This document shows, piece by piece, positions 27,723 to 35,436 of a stretch of 47,889 nt of DNA. Position numbers and translations under genes: made by a program. Origin of the DNA: Pseudoalteromonas sp. SMS1 (GTDB lineage: Bacteria > Pseudomonadota > Gammaproteobacteria > Enterobacterales > Alteromonadaceae); assembly GCF_021530565.1 (NCBI RefSeq), contig NZ_JAKGBI010000030.1:1-47889 (forward strand). The letters are read 5' to 3'. Each line of letters opens with the position of its first letter. Position 1 is the first letter of the stretch. The notes beneath the pieces are model-generated. The model saw only the letters and a program-made list of their open reading frames with translations. It was not told the DNA's origin and searched no databases.

Positions 27723-30140
27723 TTACACATCTAGGTTAACAACCCTCAGTGCATTTTGCTCAATAAAGTCACGACGAGGCTCAACTTGATCCCCCATCAG
27801 AGTCGCAAACAATTGGTCAGCAGCAATTGCATCTTCAATTGTCACTCTTAGCATTCGACGAGCGTCAGGGTCCATCGTTGTTTCCCACAACTGATCTGGG
27901 TTCATCTCGCCTAGACCCTTATAACGTTGTGTATACAAGCCACGTTTTGATTCATTGATTAACCAATCAAGACCTTCAACAAAGCTGCTAATCGGCTGCG
28001 TTTTCTCGCCACGTTGAATGTAACCACCTTCCTCGACAATGTGCGCAATTTGCTTTCCAGTGTTAGCAATACGCGCGTAGTCTTTAGAAGTAATGAAGTC
28101 ATAATTCAAGGTGTGTGCTTTATCAACACCATGCTGGCGAATATTCACAACTGGATAGTACATGTGACGCTCATCATCATAGCTAACTGATGCCGAGAAT
28201 ATTGTCGCATCATCGTCATGCTTAATTAGGTCAGCGACGAGTGTCTCACTCCATGCAGTCACTTTTGACTCATCAGTTAAATCAGCTTCAGCGAGCTCCG
28301 GTTGATACACTAAGCGATTCATAATTGTACCTGGGTACTTACGCTTTAAGCGACCTATTACATCAACTGTTTTTTGGTAGTCATGTACTAAATTTTCTAA
28401 GCGATTACCTTCAATGCCTGTTGCGCCTTCGTTTGAATAAAGAGATGCACCGTCGAGTGCAAGTGTCGTTAAGTATTCAGTCAACGCATGATCATCTTTG
28501 ATATAACGCTCTTGTTTGCCTTTTTTAACTTTATAAAGTGGCGGCTGAGCAATATATACGTACCCACGCTCAATGATCTCTGGCATTTGGCGATAGAAGA
28601 AAGTTAATAACAGTGTACGAATGTGAGAACCATCGACGTCCGCATCGGTCATGATAATGATACTGTGATAGCGCAATTTTTCTGGATCGTACTCATCACG
28701 ACCGATACCACAGCCTAGTGCAGTAATTAACGTCGCAACCTCTTGTGATGAAAGCATCTTATCAAAACGCGCTTTCTCAACATTCAAGATTTTACCTTTT
28801 AGCGGCAGGATAGCTTGGTTTTTACGGTTTCGGCCCTGCTTTGCAGAACCACCCGCCGAGTCACCCTCCACGATGTACAGTTCAGAAAGTGCTGGATCTT
28901 TTTCTTGGCAGTCAGCCAATTTGCCAGGCAAGCCAGCTAAATCCATAACACCTTTACGGCGCGTCATCTCTCTTGCTTTACGAGCTGCTTCACGGGCACG
29001 TGCTGCATCTACAATTTTATTAACGACCGTTTTCGCATCTTGAGGGTTTTCTAATAGGAACTCGTTAAGCTTTTCAGCCATCGCTTGTTCAACAGCCCCT
29101 TTGACTTCACTTGATACCAATTTGTCTTTTGTTTGAGAAGAAAACTTAGGGTCCGGTACCTTAACACTGACCACAGCAGTTAGACCTTCACGGGCATCAT
29201 CACCCGTTGCGCTGGTTTTGTTCTTTTTATTGAACCCTTCTTTTTCCATATAGGTGTTTAACGTTCTTGTTAAAGCCGCACGGAAACCAGCTAAGTGTGT
29301 ACCACCATCACGTTGAGGAATGTTATTGGTAAAGCAATAAATGTTTTCTTGGAAGCCATCATTCCATTGCATAGAGACTTCTACGCTGATGCCATCTTCA
29401 CGCTCACTGGTAAAGTGAAACACATGCTGATGAACCGGTGTCTTTTTACGGTTTAAGTATTCAACAAACGCTTGAATACCACCTTCATATTTGAAGTGGT
29501 CATTCTTATTGTCTTCACGCTCATCGGAAAGAATGATACTTACGCCAGAGTTAAGAAATGAAAGCTCACGTAAGCGCTTAGCGAGAATGTCATAGTGGAA
29601 GTTTGTATCAGAAAAAGTTTCTGGACTTGGCCAGAACCGTAATTCTGTCCCCGTAGATTCTGCCTCACCAATGACAGCCAATGGCGCGTCAGGTACACCC
29701 ATTGTGTACTTTTGTTGATGCACTTGGCCATCTCGGCGGATAGTTAATTGTAGTTTTTCAGAAAGTGCATTAACAACAGAAACACCTACGCCATGTAGGC
29801 CACCTGAAACTTTATATGAATTATCATCGAATTTACCACCAGCGTGCAGAACAGTCATAATAACTTCTGCCGCAGATACCCCTTCTTCTGGGTGAATTGA
29901 GGTAGGTATTCCTCGACCATTGTCTCTTACGGAGACCGAGCCGTCAGTATGAATCGTAACAAAAATATCGTCACAGTACCCGGCTAAGGCTTCATCGATG
30001 GAGTTATCAACTACTTCGAAGACCATGTGATGTAATCCAGTTCCATCATCAGTGTCGCCGATATACATTCCTGGACGCTTTCTTACTGCGTCCAATCCCT
30101 TCAGTACTTTAATACTGGATGAATCATAATTATCAGACAT
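27723..30140 (-). CDS. gyrB: DNA gyrase subunit B
   Basis: The ATPase subunit of gyrase, which introduces negative supercoils together with GyrA. The GHKL ATPase domain has VDNSIDEALAGYCD and DNGRGIP, with GGLHGVGVSVVNALS as the lid region (about 116-130). The transducer carries QRDGGTHLAGFRAALTRT. The TOPRIM domain has IVEGDSAGGSAKQGRNR (about 422-438), the KGKILNVEKAR block and DADVDGSHIRTLLLTFF with metal-binding Asp residues. The roughly 165-residue insertion of proteobacterial GyrB is present. I take the ATG at 30140 (805 residues); a TTG four codons upstream abuts recF. It is the last gene of the dnaA operon. Confidence 0.98.
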   Translation of the reverse strand: MSDNYDSSSIKVLKGLDAVRKRPGMYIGDTDDGTGLHHMVFEVVDNSIDEALAGYCDDIFVTIHTDGSVSVRDNGRGIPTSIHPEEGVSAAEVIMTVLHAGGKFDDNSYKVSGGLHGVGVSVVNALSEKLQLTIRRDGQVHQQKYTMGVPDAPLAVIGEAESTGTELRFWPSPETFSDTNFHYDILAKRLRELSFLNSGVSIILSDEREDNKNDHFKYEGGIQAFVEYLNRKKTPVHQHVFHFTSEREDGISVEVSMQWNDGFQENIYCFTNNIPQRDGGTHLAGFRAALTRTLNTYMEKEGFNKKNKTSATGDDAREGLTAVVSVKVPDPKFSSQTKDKLVSSEVKGAVEQAMAEKLNEFLLENPQDAKTVVNKIVDAARAREAARKAREMTRRKGVMDLAGLPGKLADCQEKDPALSELYIVEGDSAGGSAKQGRNRKNQAILPLKGKILNVEKARFDKMLSSQEVATLITALGCGIGRDEYDPEKLRYHSIIIMTDADVDGSHIRTLLLTFFYRQMPEIIERGYVYIAQPPLYKVKKGKQERYIKDDHALTEYLTTLALDGASLYSNEGATGIEGNRLENLVHDYQKTVDVIGRLKRKYPGTIMNRLVYQPELAEADLTDESKVTAWSETLVADLIKHDDDATIFSASVSYDDERHMYYPVVNIRQHGVDKAHTLNYDFITSKDYARIANTGKQIAHIVEEGGYIQRGEKTQPISSFVEGLDWLINESKRGLYTQRYKGLGEMNPDQLWETTMDPDARRMLRVTIEDAIAADQLFATLMGDQVEPRRDFIEQNALRVVNLDV

Positions 30141-30152
30141 GGTAAATTCCAA

Positions 30153-31241
30153 TTAATTTGTTATTAAACGACCATGTTCCACGTGGAACATCTCAATTTT
30201 TTTATCGAGAAGTTCCACAACAGGCGTTAAACTTTCTGAGCTGATTGCTGAAATAAACAGTTGAGAATCGCAGTTAGCCAATAATTTAGCAACGCATTCT
30301 AATGTTTCAGAGCTCAACTCAGATGGTAAATCGTCGATTAGCAATATTGATTGTTTATCAGTTTCTTGTTCAATCAGATTGTTCTGCGTAATTTTGAGCG
30401 CATACAAAAGCAGTTTTAATTGTCCTCTGGACATGATTCCTTCAACACTATGTCCATGGAGCCTAAAATTAAAATCCGCTTTGTGGGGACCCCGACTTGT
30501 GTAGCCAAGTTTTAGGTCTCGCTCTAGCTGTGATTGAAGTACTTCACTTAGTTCCCCTTTCCAGCCCGCATCATAGCGAGTTTCAAGGCCATCAAATATA
30601 GAGCTAATCCCCCCTATCTTATCAAAAAAATAGCCTTCAAACCTACTTATATAAGCTTTTCGATAGATATTTATTTGTTCAGCTAGGTCGATGAATTGCT
30701 TATCCCAAAACTTAATTTGTTCAACGCAGTTAGCGGGCTTGGTTCTTAGCAGTGCATTGCGCTGCTTTAGAACCTTATTGAAGTTTTTCCATACTTCGTA
30801 AAATAAATGTTCCACGTGGAACACTCCAAGATCGAGGAATTTTCTCCGCTCTTTTGGTCCACCAAAAAACAACTCATAGCTTTCAGGTGTAATGACCTGC
30901 ACAGGCAGTATTTGAGCAAGTTCAGCTATTTTTCGACTTGCTTGTCCTTGGATCCTTAACTGTGTTTCACCGCATTGGCTTTTACTAATTCCGATTGGTA
31001 TAGACAAGTTATGTAGTTGTTTTTTACCATGAACTACACACTTTTCTTGCTCGCTGCGAATCATCATTTTGTACTTATTTGTACGAAACGAGCGGCCATT
31101 AGACAAAAAATAAATTGCTTCCAGTAAGCTTGTTTTACCACTGCCATTTTGGCCAAGAATTAGATTGAGATCTTTGGAGGGAGAAAAAGAGAGTGCCTCA
31201 ATATTGCGAAAATCATTGAGGCTAATATGTGTCAAACTCAT
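30153..31241 (-). CDS. recF: DNA replication and repair protein RecF
   Basis: A 362-residue SMC-like ATPase that acts with RecO and RecR to load RecA at ssDNA gaps. Walker A is LILGQNGSGKTSLLEA (about residues 28-43), the ABC-type signature is MSRGQLKLLLYALKIT (about 270-285) and Walker B is SILLIDDLPSEL (about 305-316). It sits between dnaN (18 bp) and gyrB (12 bp). Unusually, two perfect parS-type palindromes lie inside the gene, at 30175-30190 and 30808-30823, and both are read in the same frame to give FHVEH. One falls at the C terminus (MFHVEHGRL), which may be an extension beyond the fold's core. Confidence 0.97.
   Translation of the reverse strand: MSLTHISLNDFRNIEALSFSPSKDLNLILGQNGSGKTSLLEAIYFLSNGRSFRTNKYKMMIRSEQEKCVVHGKKQLHNLSIPIGISKSQCGETQLRIQGQASRKIAELAQILPVQVITPESYELFFGGPKERRKFLDLGVFHVEHLFYEVWKNFNKVLKQRNALLRTKPANCVEQIKFWDKQFIDLAEQINIYRKAYISRFEGYFFDKIGGISSIFDGLETRYDAGWKGELSEVLQSQLERDLKLGYTSRGPHKADFNFRLHGHSVEGIMSRGQLKLLLYALKITQNNLIEQETDKQSILLIDDLPSELSSETLECVAKLLANCDSQLFISAISSESLTPVVELLDKKIEMFHVEHGRLITN
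30175..30190. promoter_or_regulatory. parS centromere site 1 (in recF)
   Basis: TGTTCCACGTGGAACA is a perfect 16-bp palindrome, extended to 18 bp by flanking A and T. It matches the ParB-binding parS consensus known from Pseudomonas and Bacillus. It lies about 3.7 kb from the oriC core, within the usual distance. ParA/ParB are not encoded in this window. Confidence 0.88.
30808..30823. promoter_or_regulatory. parS centromere site 2 (in recF)
   Basis: A second perfect copy of TGTTCCACGTGGAACA, 633 bp from the first, again inside recF and in the same reading frame (VFHVEHL). Confidence 0.88.
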
Positions 31242-31259
31242 TCAGAGCGCTACTTTTAC

Positions 31260-32363
31260 TTATAAACGCATTGGCATTACGACATACATTGCGTCTTCTT
31301 CGTCAGCGCCCTCAATCAACGCACTGCTGTTTGAATCCGCCAACGTAAACTGAACATCTTCAGTTTTTATTGTATTAAGTACATCCAACAAATATGAAAC
31401 GTTAAACCCAACTTCAAGGTCATCACCCTGATAATTCACTTCAACAGTCTCTTCAGCTTGCTCTTGTTCTGGGTTATTCGCACTGATCTTCAACACACCA
31501 CTGCTGAGATTTAACCGCACCCCTCTGAACTTTTCATTGGATAAAATAGACACACGTTGAAAAGCGCTGCGTAACCACTCTCTATTTGCCGTTACAATTT
31601 TGTCCCCACCTCGAGGTAACACTCGACGATAATCAGGGAAACGGCCATCTACCAACTTACTGGTAAAGATAACTTCCTGATCTATGATGCGAAAATGATT
31701 AGCACCGAATTGTATAGTCAATTCTTCATCATCAGCTGGCAATAAACGCATAATCTCTAACACCCCTTTTCTGGGGATGATCAATTGACGCTGTGAACCT
31801 AATGATTGAGCGATCTGCTTTTGCGCAATCGCTAATCTATGGCCATCGGTCGCAACGGTTTTTATCTCATTACCTTCTACTTCAAATGACATACCATTTA
31901 AATAGTAGCGTACATCTTGGTTAGCCATAGAAAAGTGAGTCGCCTCAAGCAATTTGCGCAGCTCCATACGGGTAAGTTTAAATTCAACTTCCCCTTGCCA
32001 CTCTTCTAAATTAGGAAAATCTTCAGCCGCGAGCGTAGTCAAAGAGAAACGACTTTTACCACTGGTCAACAACACTTGGTGCTCTTGTGTAGACAAGTTG
32101 ATTTCCGAACTGTCAGGTAAACTCTTACAAATATCCAGCAACTTTTTCGCTGGTAAAGTTAGCTTGGCATCGGCGGTATCGTTTTGCAGAATGACCGAGG
32201 CAACTAACTCAATTTCTAAATCGGTGCCCGTCATTGCGAGCACACCATTTTTCACTTCTAGCAGTACATTAGATAATATAGGTAGTGTGTGTTTACGCTC
32301 AATCGCACCTGACACTTGCATTAACGGCTTTAAAAACTGTTCTCTTACTATCGTTATTTGCAT
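31260..32363 (-). CDS. dnaN: DNA polymerase III beta sliding clamp
   Basis: A 367-residue clamp subunit that dimerises around DNA. Three clamp domains are visible: MQITIVREQFLKPLMQVSGAIE (domain 1), KLTRMELRKLLEATHFSMANQDVRYYLNGM (domain 2 start, about 130-158) and VDGRFPDYRRVLPRGGDKI (about 240-258, domain 3 start). The protein ends with YVVMPMRL, the conserved C terminus of the protein-binding cleft. The ATG at 32363 is preferred over a GTG one codon earlier because AAGGG lies seven bases upstream. It is 10 bp from dnaA. Confidence 0.98.
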   Translation of the reverse strand: MQITIVREQFLKPLMQVSGAIERKHTLPILSNVLLEVKNGVLAMTGTDLEIELVASVILQNDTADAKLTLPAKKLLDICKSLPDSSEINLSTQEHQVLLTSGKSRFSLTTLAAEDFPNLEEWQGEVEFKLTRMELRKLLEATHFSMANQDVRYYLNGMSFEVEGNEIKTVATDGHRLAIAQKQIAQSLGSQRQLIIPRKGVLEIMRLLPADDEELTIQFGANHFRIIDQEVIFTSKLVDGRFPDYRRVLPRGGDKIVTANREWLRSAFQRVSILSNEKFRGVRLNLSSGVLKISANNPEQEQAEETVEVNYQGDDLEVGFNVSYLLDVLNTIKTEDVQFTLADSNSSALIEGADEEDAMYVVMPMRL

Positions 32364-32373
32364 CACTTAACCC

Positions 32374-33780
32374 TTAAGATGACAATGTTCTGATCAAGTT
32401 TTGATAATCTTCTTTTACTTCGTGACTTTCTTCACGAAGCTCTTTTACTTTACGGCACGCGTGCAATACCGTGGTGTGGTCACGGCCACCAAACGCATCA
32501 CCGATTTCAGGTAAACTGTGATTCGTTAATTCTTTCGATAACGCCATTGCGACTTGCCTTGGACGAGCCACAGAGCGACTTCGGCGTTTTGACAATAAAT
32601 CAGACACACGAATACGGTAATACTCAGCGACTGTACGTTGAATATTATCAATCGTGACTAACTTATCCTGCAATGCCAATAAATCGCGTAGAGCCTCTTT
32701 AACAAACTCAATGGAGATTGGTCGACCAGTGAAATTAGCATTGGCAATTACGCGGTTCAATGCCCCTTCTAATTCACGCACATTGGAGCGGAGTTTCTTC
32801 GCGATGAAAAATGCCACTTCATGTGGTAAATTGATGTTACTTTGCTGAGCCTTTTTCATCAAAATAGCCACACGCGTTTCAAGTTCAGGCGGCTCAATTG
32901 CGATCGTTAAACCCCAACCAAAACGAGATTTCAACCGGTCTTCAACACCCTCTATTTCTTTTGGGTACCTGTCCGACGTTAAAATAATTTGTTGGTTGCC
33001 TTCAAGCAATGCGTTAAATGTATGGAAAAATTCTTCTTGAGAACGCTCTTTATTTGCAAAGAATTGAATGTCATCAATCATTAATGCATCAACACTACGA
33101 TAGTAACGCTTAAAATCTTCAATGGCATTATTTTGCAATGCTTTTACCATATCTTGCACGAAGCGCTCAGAGTGCATATAAACAATTTTAGCATCTGGCT
33201 TTTTGTCAATAATGCCATTTCCAACTGCATGCAATAAGTGCGTTTTACCTAAGCCCGTGCCACCGTATATAAATACAGGGTTAAACGCCGAGCCTGGGTT
33301 ATCAGCTACTTGGGTAGCTGCCGCTTTTGCCAATTGGTTTGATTTACCCTCGACAAAATTATCAAAGGTGTAATTCTCTTTGATGTTTGACTTCACGCTG
33401 GATTTCGGAGCTGGCTCAACTTTGGTTTCACTAACTGGTGATTGTGCTGCACTTCTCGTCGCGACTTGAGGAGACTGTGCTGGTGCTTCTCCTGCATGTG
33501 TTTCGACTGAGACATGTGGCTGTGCTTGTGCCATCGGCTTGCTGCCCACGTCAAAACGCAATTCAGGCGCCTCATCACCACAAATCTCAATCAGTAATTC
33601 ATTTATTCGATTTAAGTACTTTTCTCGAACCCAATCTAACACAAAACGATTTGGTGCATAGATGGTTAAAGTATCTTCGGTACTTTCTGCTTGTAGTGGT
33701 CTAACCCACATATTGAACTGCTGAGACGGCAGTTCATCTTGCAAAACATATAAACAACTTTGCCAAACCGACAGATACAC
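32374..33780 (-). CDS. dnaA: Chromosomal replication initiator protein DnaA
   Basis: A 468-residue initiator. Domain I (about 1-85) opens with VWQSCLYVLQDELPSQQFNMWVRPLQ, the DnaB/DiaA contact surface. Domain II is a Ser/Pro/Ala-rich linker (about 86-135). The AAA+ domain III has Walker A YGGTGLGKTHLLHA (about 170-183) and Walker B DALMIDDIQFF. The DNA-binding domain IV has the signature GDAFGGRDHTTVLHACRKV (about 430-448). The start is GTG at 33778-33780, as in E. coli, with GGAG seven bases upstream. It faces away from oriC and heads the dnaA-dnaN-recF-gyrB unit. Confidence 0.98.
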   Translation of the reverse strand: MYLSVWQSCLYVLQDELPSQQFNMWVRPLQAESTEDTLTIYAPNRFVLDWVREKYLNRINELLIEICGDEAPELRFDVGSKPMAQAQPHVSVETHAGEAPAQSPQVATRSAAQSPVSETKVEPAPKSSVKSNIKENYTFDNFVEGKSNQLAKAAATQVADNPGSAFNPVFIYGGTGLGKTHLLHAVGNGIIDKKPDAKIVYMHSERFVQDMVKALQNNAIEDFKRYYRSVDALMIDDIQFFANKERSQEEFFHTFNALLEGNQQIILTSDRYPKEIEGVEDRLKSRFGWGLTIAIEPPELETRVAILMKKAQQSNINLPHEVAFFIAKKLRSNVRELEGALNRVIANANFTGRPISIEFVKEALRDLLALQDKLVTIDNIQRTVAEYYRIRVSDLLSKRRSRSVARPRQVAMALSKELTNHSLPEIGDAFGGRDHTTVLHACRKVKELREESHEVKEDYQNLIRTLSS

Positions 33781-33827
33781 ATTGCGCTCCGAAATAGTTA
33801 TTATTCCCGTACATCAATACATGTTGC

Positions 33828-33852
33828 GTTACTTTTTTATTTACAAAGTAAC
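33828..33852. promoter_or_regulatory. Inverted repeat in the dnaA leader
   Basis: GTTACTTT (33828-33835) and AAAGTAAC (33845-33852) form a perfect 8-bp dyad around an A/T-rich centre, 48 bp upstream of the dnaA start and next to the first DnaA box. It may be an operator or a leader hairpin; I cannot name a protein. Confidence 0.5.
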
Positions 33853-34240
33853 CAACAGAGTTATTCACAGCTAACTCAAAGATCGACGGAAAAGTTTGTA
33901 TATTATCAATTATTCACAGGTGGAAGCCGAGTATTATGAAGTGATCTTATCCACAACATCAATATTGACTTTTTTAAAAAACAAGATCTCATCCACAAAA
34001 AAACTTAAACACATGTTTTATATGGATTTTTATTTTCACTTATTTACAAAGATCTTATCAAAAAAACGCCACGATCTCACCTAAAAAATGAGATCAATTT
34101 TAGTTTTCCAGAGGATGTTGCCAATTTTCACCCAAGCCTTGTGGAAAACCTACCCAAGATCAACACACTTGATCCACAAGCGAATGATCACGATCTGACT
34201 CGTGCGATCACCCCACATGATCCGACACATTGATCTACTT
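33853..34240. other. oriC: Chromosomal replication origin oriC
   Basis: This A/T-rich region lies between divergent dnaA and rpmH. It contains one consensus DnaA box TTATCCACA (33947-33955). Near-consensus boxes are TTATTCACA (33861-33869, 33910-33918), TCATCCACA (33989-33997), TTATTTACA (34040-34048), TGATCCACA (34170-34178) and reverse TTTTCCACA (34140-34148). There are 13 GATC Dam sites between 33881 and 34235, against one or two expected by chance, as in E. coli-type origins controlled by SeqA and Dam. Runs of A and T at 33969-34060 are the likely unwinding element. Location, boxes and GATC density together make this a strong call; exact limits are uncertain. Confidence 0.93.
33943..34083 (+). 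repeat. Four GATCTYAYC elements (13-mer-like) in oriC
   Basis: GATCTTATCCACA (33943), GATCTCATCCACA (33985), GATCTTATCAAAA (34051) and GATCTCACCTAAA (34073) share GATCTYAYC. The first two fuse a Dam site and a DnaA box in one unit. The family resembles the GATCT-starting 13-mers of the E. coli unwinding element. Start-to-start spacings are 42, 66 and 22 bp. Confidence 0.75.
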
Positions 34241-34353
34241 TATACACCACTCGCCACGTCCCCTTTTGAGTGTCTTACAAATCCCCTCTTATATAGCAGA
34301 CATTTAATTTCACCCATTTAGGCTATAAAATAAGCTTATCGATACAAATATGA

Positions 34354-34382
34354 TTGACTTTCACGCGTATCAGCTTTAATAT
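34354..34382 (+). promoter_or_regulatory. Sigma-70 promoter for rpmH-rnpA
   Basis: TTGACT (34354-34359), a 17-bp spacer and TAATAT (34377-34382), followed by the GC-rich CTCGCGCTCGC. Such a discriminator is typical of stringently controlled ribosomal-protein promoters. It lies 80 bp before the rpmH start. Confidence 0.75.
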
Positions 34383-34462
34383 CTCGCGCTCGCAATGGCA
34401 CCTGTGCCAGGATCGCGACCTGCATAGGATGTTTTAACTTTAACCGATCGGATGGATTAGTT

Positions 34463-34597
34463 ATGAAAAGAACTTTTCAACCAAGCGTACTTAAGCGCAA
34501 GCGTACTCACGGTTTCCGTGCTCGCATGGCTACTAAAAATGGCCGTAAAGTACTAGCACGTCGTCGTGCTAAAGGCCGTAAAGAACTATCTGCTTAA
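34463..34597 (+). CDS. rpmH: Large-subunit ribosomal protein bL34
   Basis: A 44-residue, very basic protein beginning MKRTFQPSVLKRKRTHGF and ending KGRKELSA, which is bL34 from end to end. It binds 23S rRNA in the 50S subunit. It lies directly downstream of oriC with rnpA five bases after its stop, as in nearly all bacteria. Confidence 0.99.
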   Translation: MKRTFQPSVLKRKRTHGFRARMATKNGRKVLARRRAKGRKELSA

Positions 34598-34602
34598 TAT
34601 AA

Positions 34603-35016
34603 GTGGAAGGTTTAGGCTTCAGCAGGGAGTTACGTCTGTTAACTCCCTCGCATTACTCCCGTATATTTCAAGAACCTGCTCGCGCAGCAACACCTGTATT
34701 TACTCTTCTGGCTAAACCCAATGATGTTGGTCATCCACGTCTCGGACTTACTGTTGCAAAAAAACGCTGTAAAAAAGCATGTCAACGTAACCGCATTAAG
34801 CGCCTTGCACGTGAAAGTTTTCGTCTGAATCGCCACAAACTTGATAACATCGATATTGTTTTGATGGTTAAAACCGGCGTAGACGAGCAAAGCAATGAAG
34901 AGCTTACAAAACAGCTTAATAAACTTTGGCGTAAAATCAACGAACGTTGTAAACCTGGCGCCCCCAAACCCAAGCCACATAAAAGGCGCCCTACGCATAA
35001 CAAAGCGAAAAAATAA
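34603..35016 (+). CDS. rnpA: Ribonuclease P protein component
   Basis: The basic protein subunit of RNase P, which helps the RnpB RNA remove 5' leaders from pre-tRNA. The family signature KKRCKKACQRNRIKRLARESFR (RNR motif, about residues 48-69) is complete, preceded by FSRELRLLTPSHYSRIF. The 137-residue reading starts at GTG 34603, as in E. coli. The C-terminal tail is Lys/Pro-rich (about 115-137) and probably disordered. Confidence 0.97.
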   Translation: MEGLGFSRELRLLTPSHYSRIFQEPARAATPVFTLLAKPNDVGHPRLGLTVAKKRCKKACQRNRIKRLARESFRLNRHKLDNIDIVLMVKTGVDEQSNEELTKQLNKLWRKINERCKPGAPKPKPHKRRPTHNKAKK

Positions 35017-35122
35017 CGCGACATTTGCGTGCCAATAATCGACCAATCATGGCTATTTTAAGCTAATTAATGTAAGGTTAGCTCACCTTTTAATCACTCT
35101 ACTACGAGTCTATCTCGCAACT

Positions 35123-35428
35123 ATGAAACACGCCTTGAAGACAAAGAGTGAGAGTAAACGACTTGTGGATTATCCGCTGTTGGTAATACGTAAATTGTTG
35201 ATAAGCCTTATTCGAGGTTATCAAAAATTTATCAGTCCAATGCTTGGGCCTCATTGCCGATTCAACCCAACATGCTCAAGTTATGCAATTCAGGCAATTA
35301 ATTTACACGGAATTGCAAAAGGGAGTTGGTTAGCGGTTAAACGCATATTAAAATGTCACCCTTTAAGCGCAGGTGGGGATGACCCCGTCCCTGAGAAATC
35401 GAATCAAGATAAACAACACGAGAAATAA
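35123..35428 (+). CDS. yidD: Membrane protein insertion efficiency factor YidD
   Basis: YidD assists YidC-dependent insertion of inner-membrane proteins. The family core is clear: LIRGYQKFISPMLGPHCRFNPTCSSYA, with two of its conserved cysteines, and VKRILKCHPLSAGGDDPVP, with the third (about residues 29-90). The visible reading of 101 residues has about 25 extra basic residues before the core compared with common YidD, and its ATG lacks a clear ribosome site, so a downstream GTG or TTG start is possible. It is 106 bp after rnpA, where the genes more often overlap, and 8 bp before yidC. Confidence 0.93.
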   Translation: MKHALKTKSESKRLVDYPLLVIRKLLISLIRGYQKFISPMLGPHCRFNPTCSSYAIQAINLHGIAKGSWLAVKRILKCHPLSAGGDDPVPEKSNQDKQHEK

Positions 35429-35436
35429 GAGCTGTT

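Noticed and set aside
33896..34084. Open frame of 62 codons inside oriC
   Set aside because: It spans DnaA boxes and the unwinding region, encodes a low-complexity Lys/Phe/Tyr-rich peptide and has no ribosome site; it is a by-product of A/T richness.
34639..35046. Minus-strand frame of 135 codons opposite rnpA
   Set aside because: It lies entirely antisense to a clear RnpA and has no recognisable domain.
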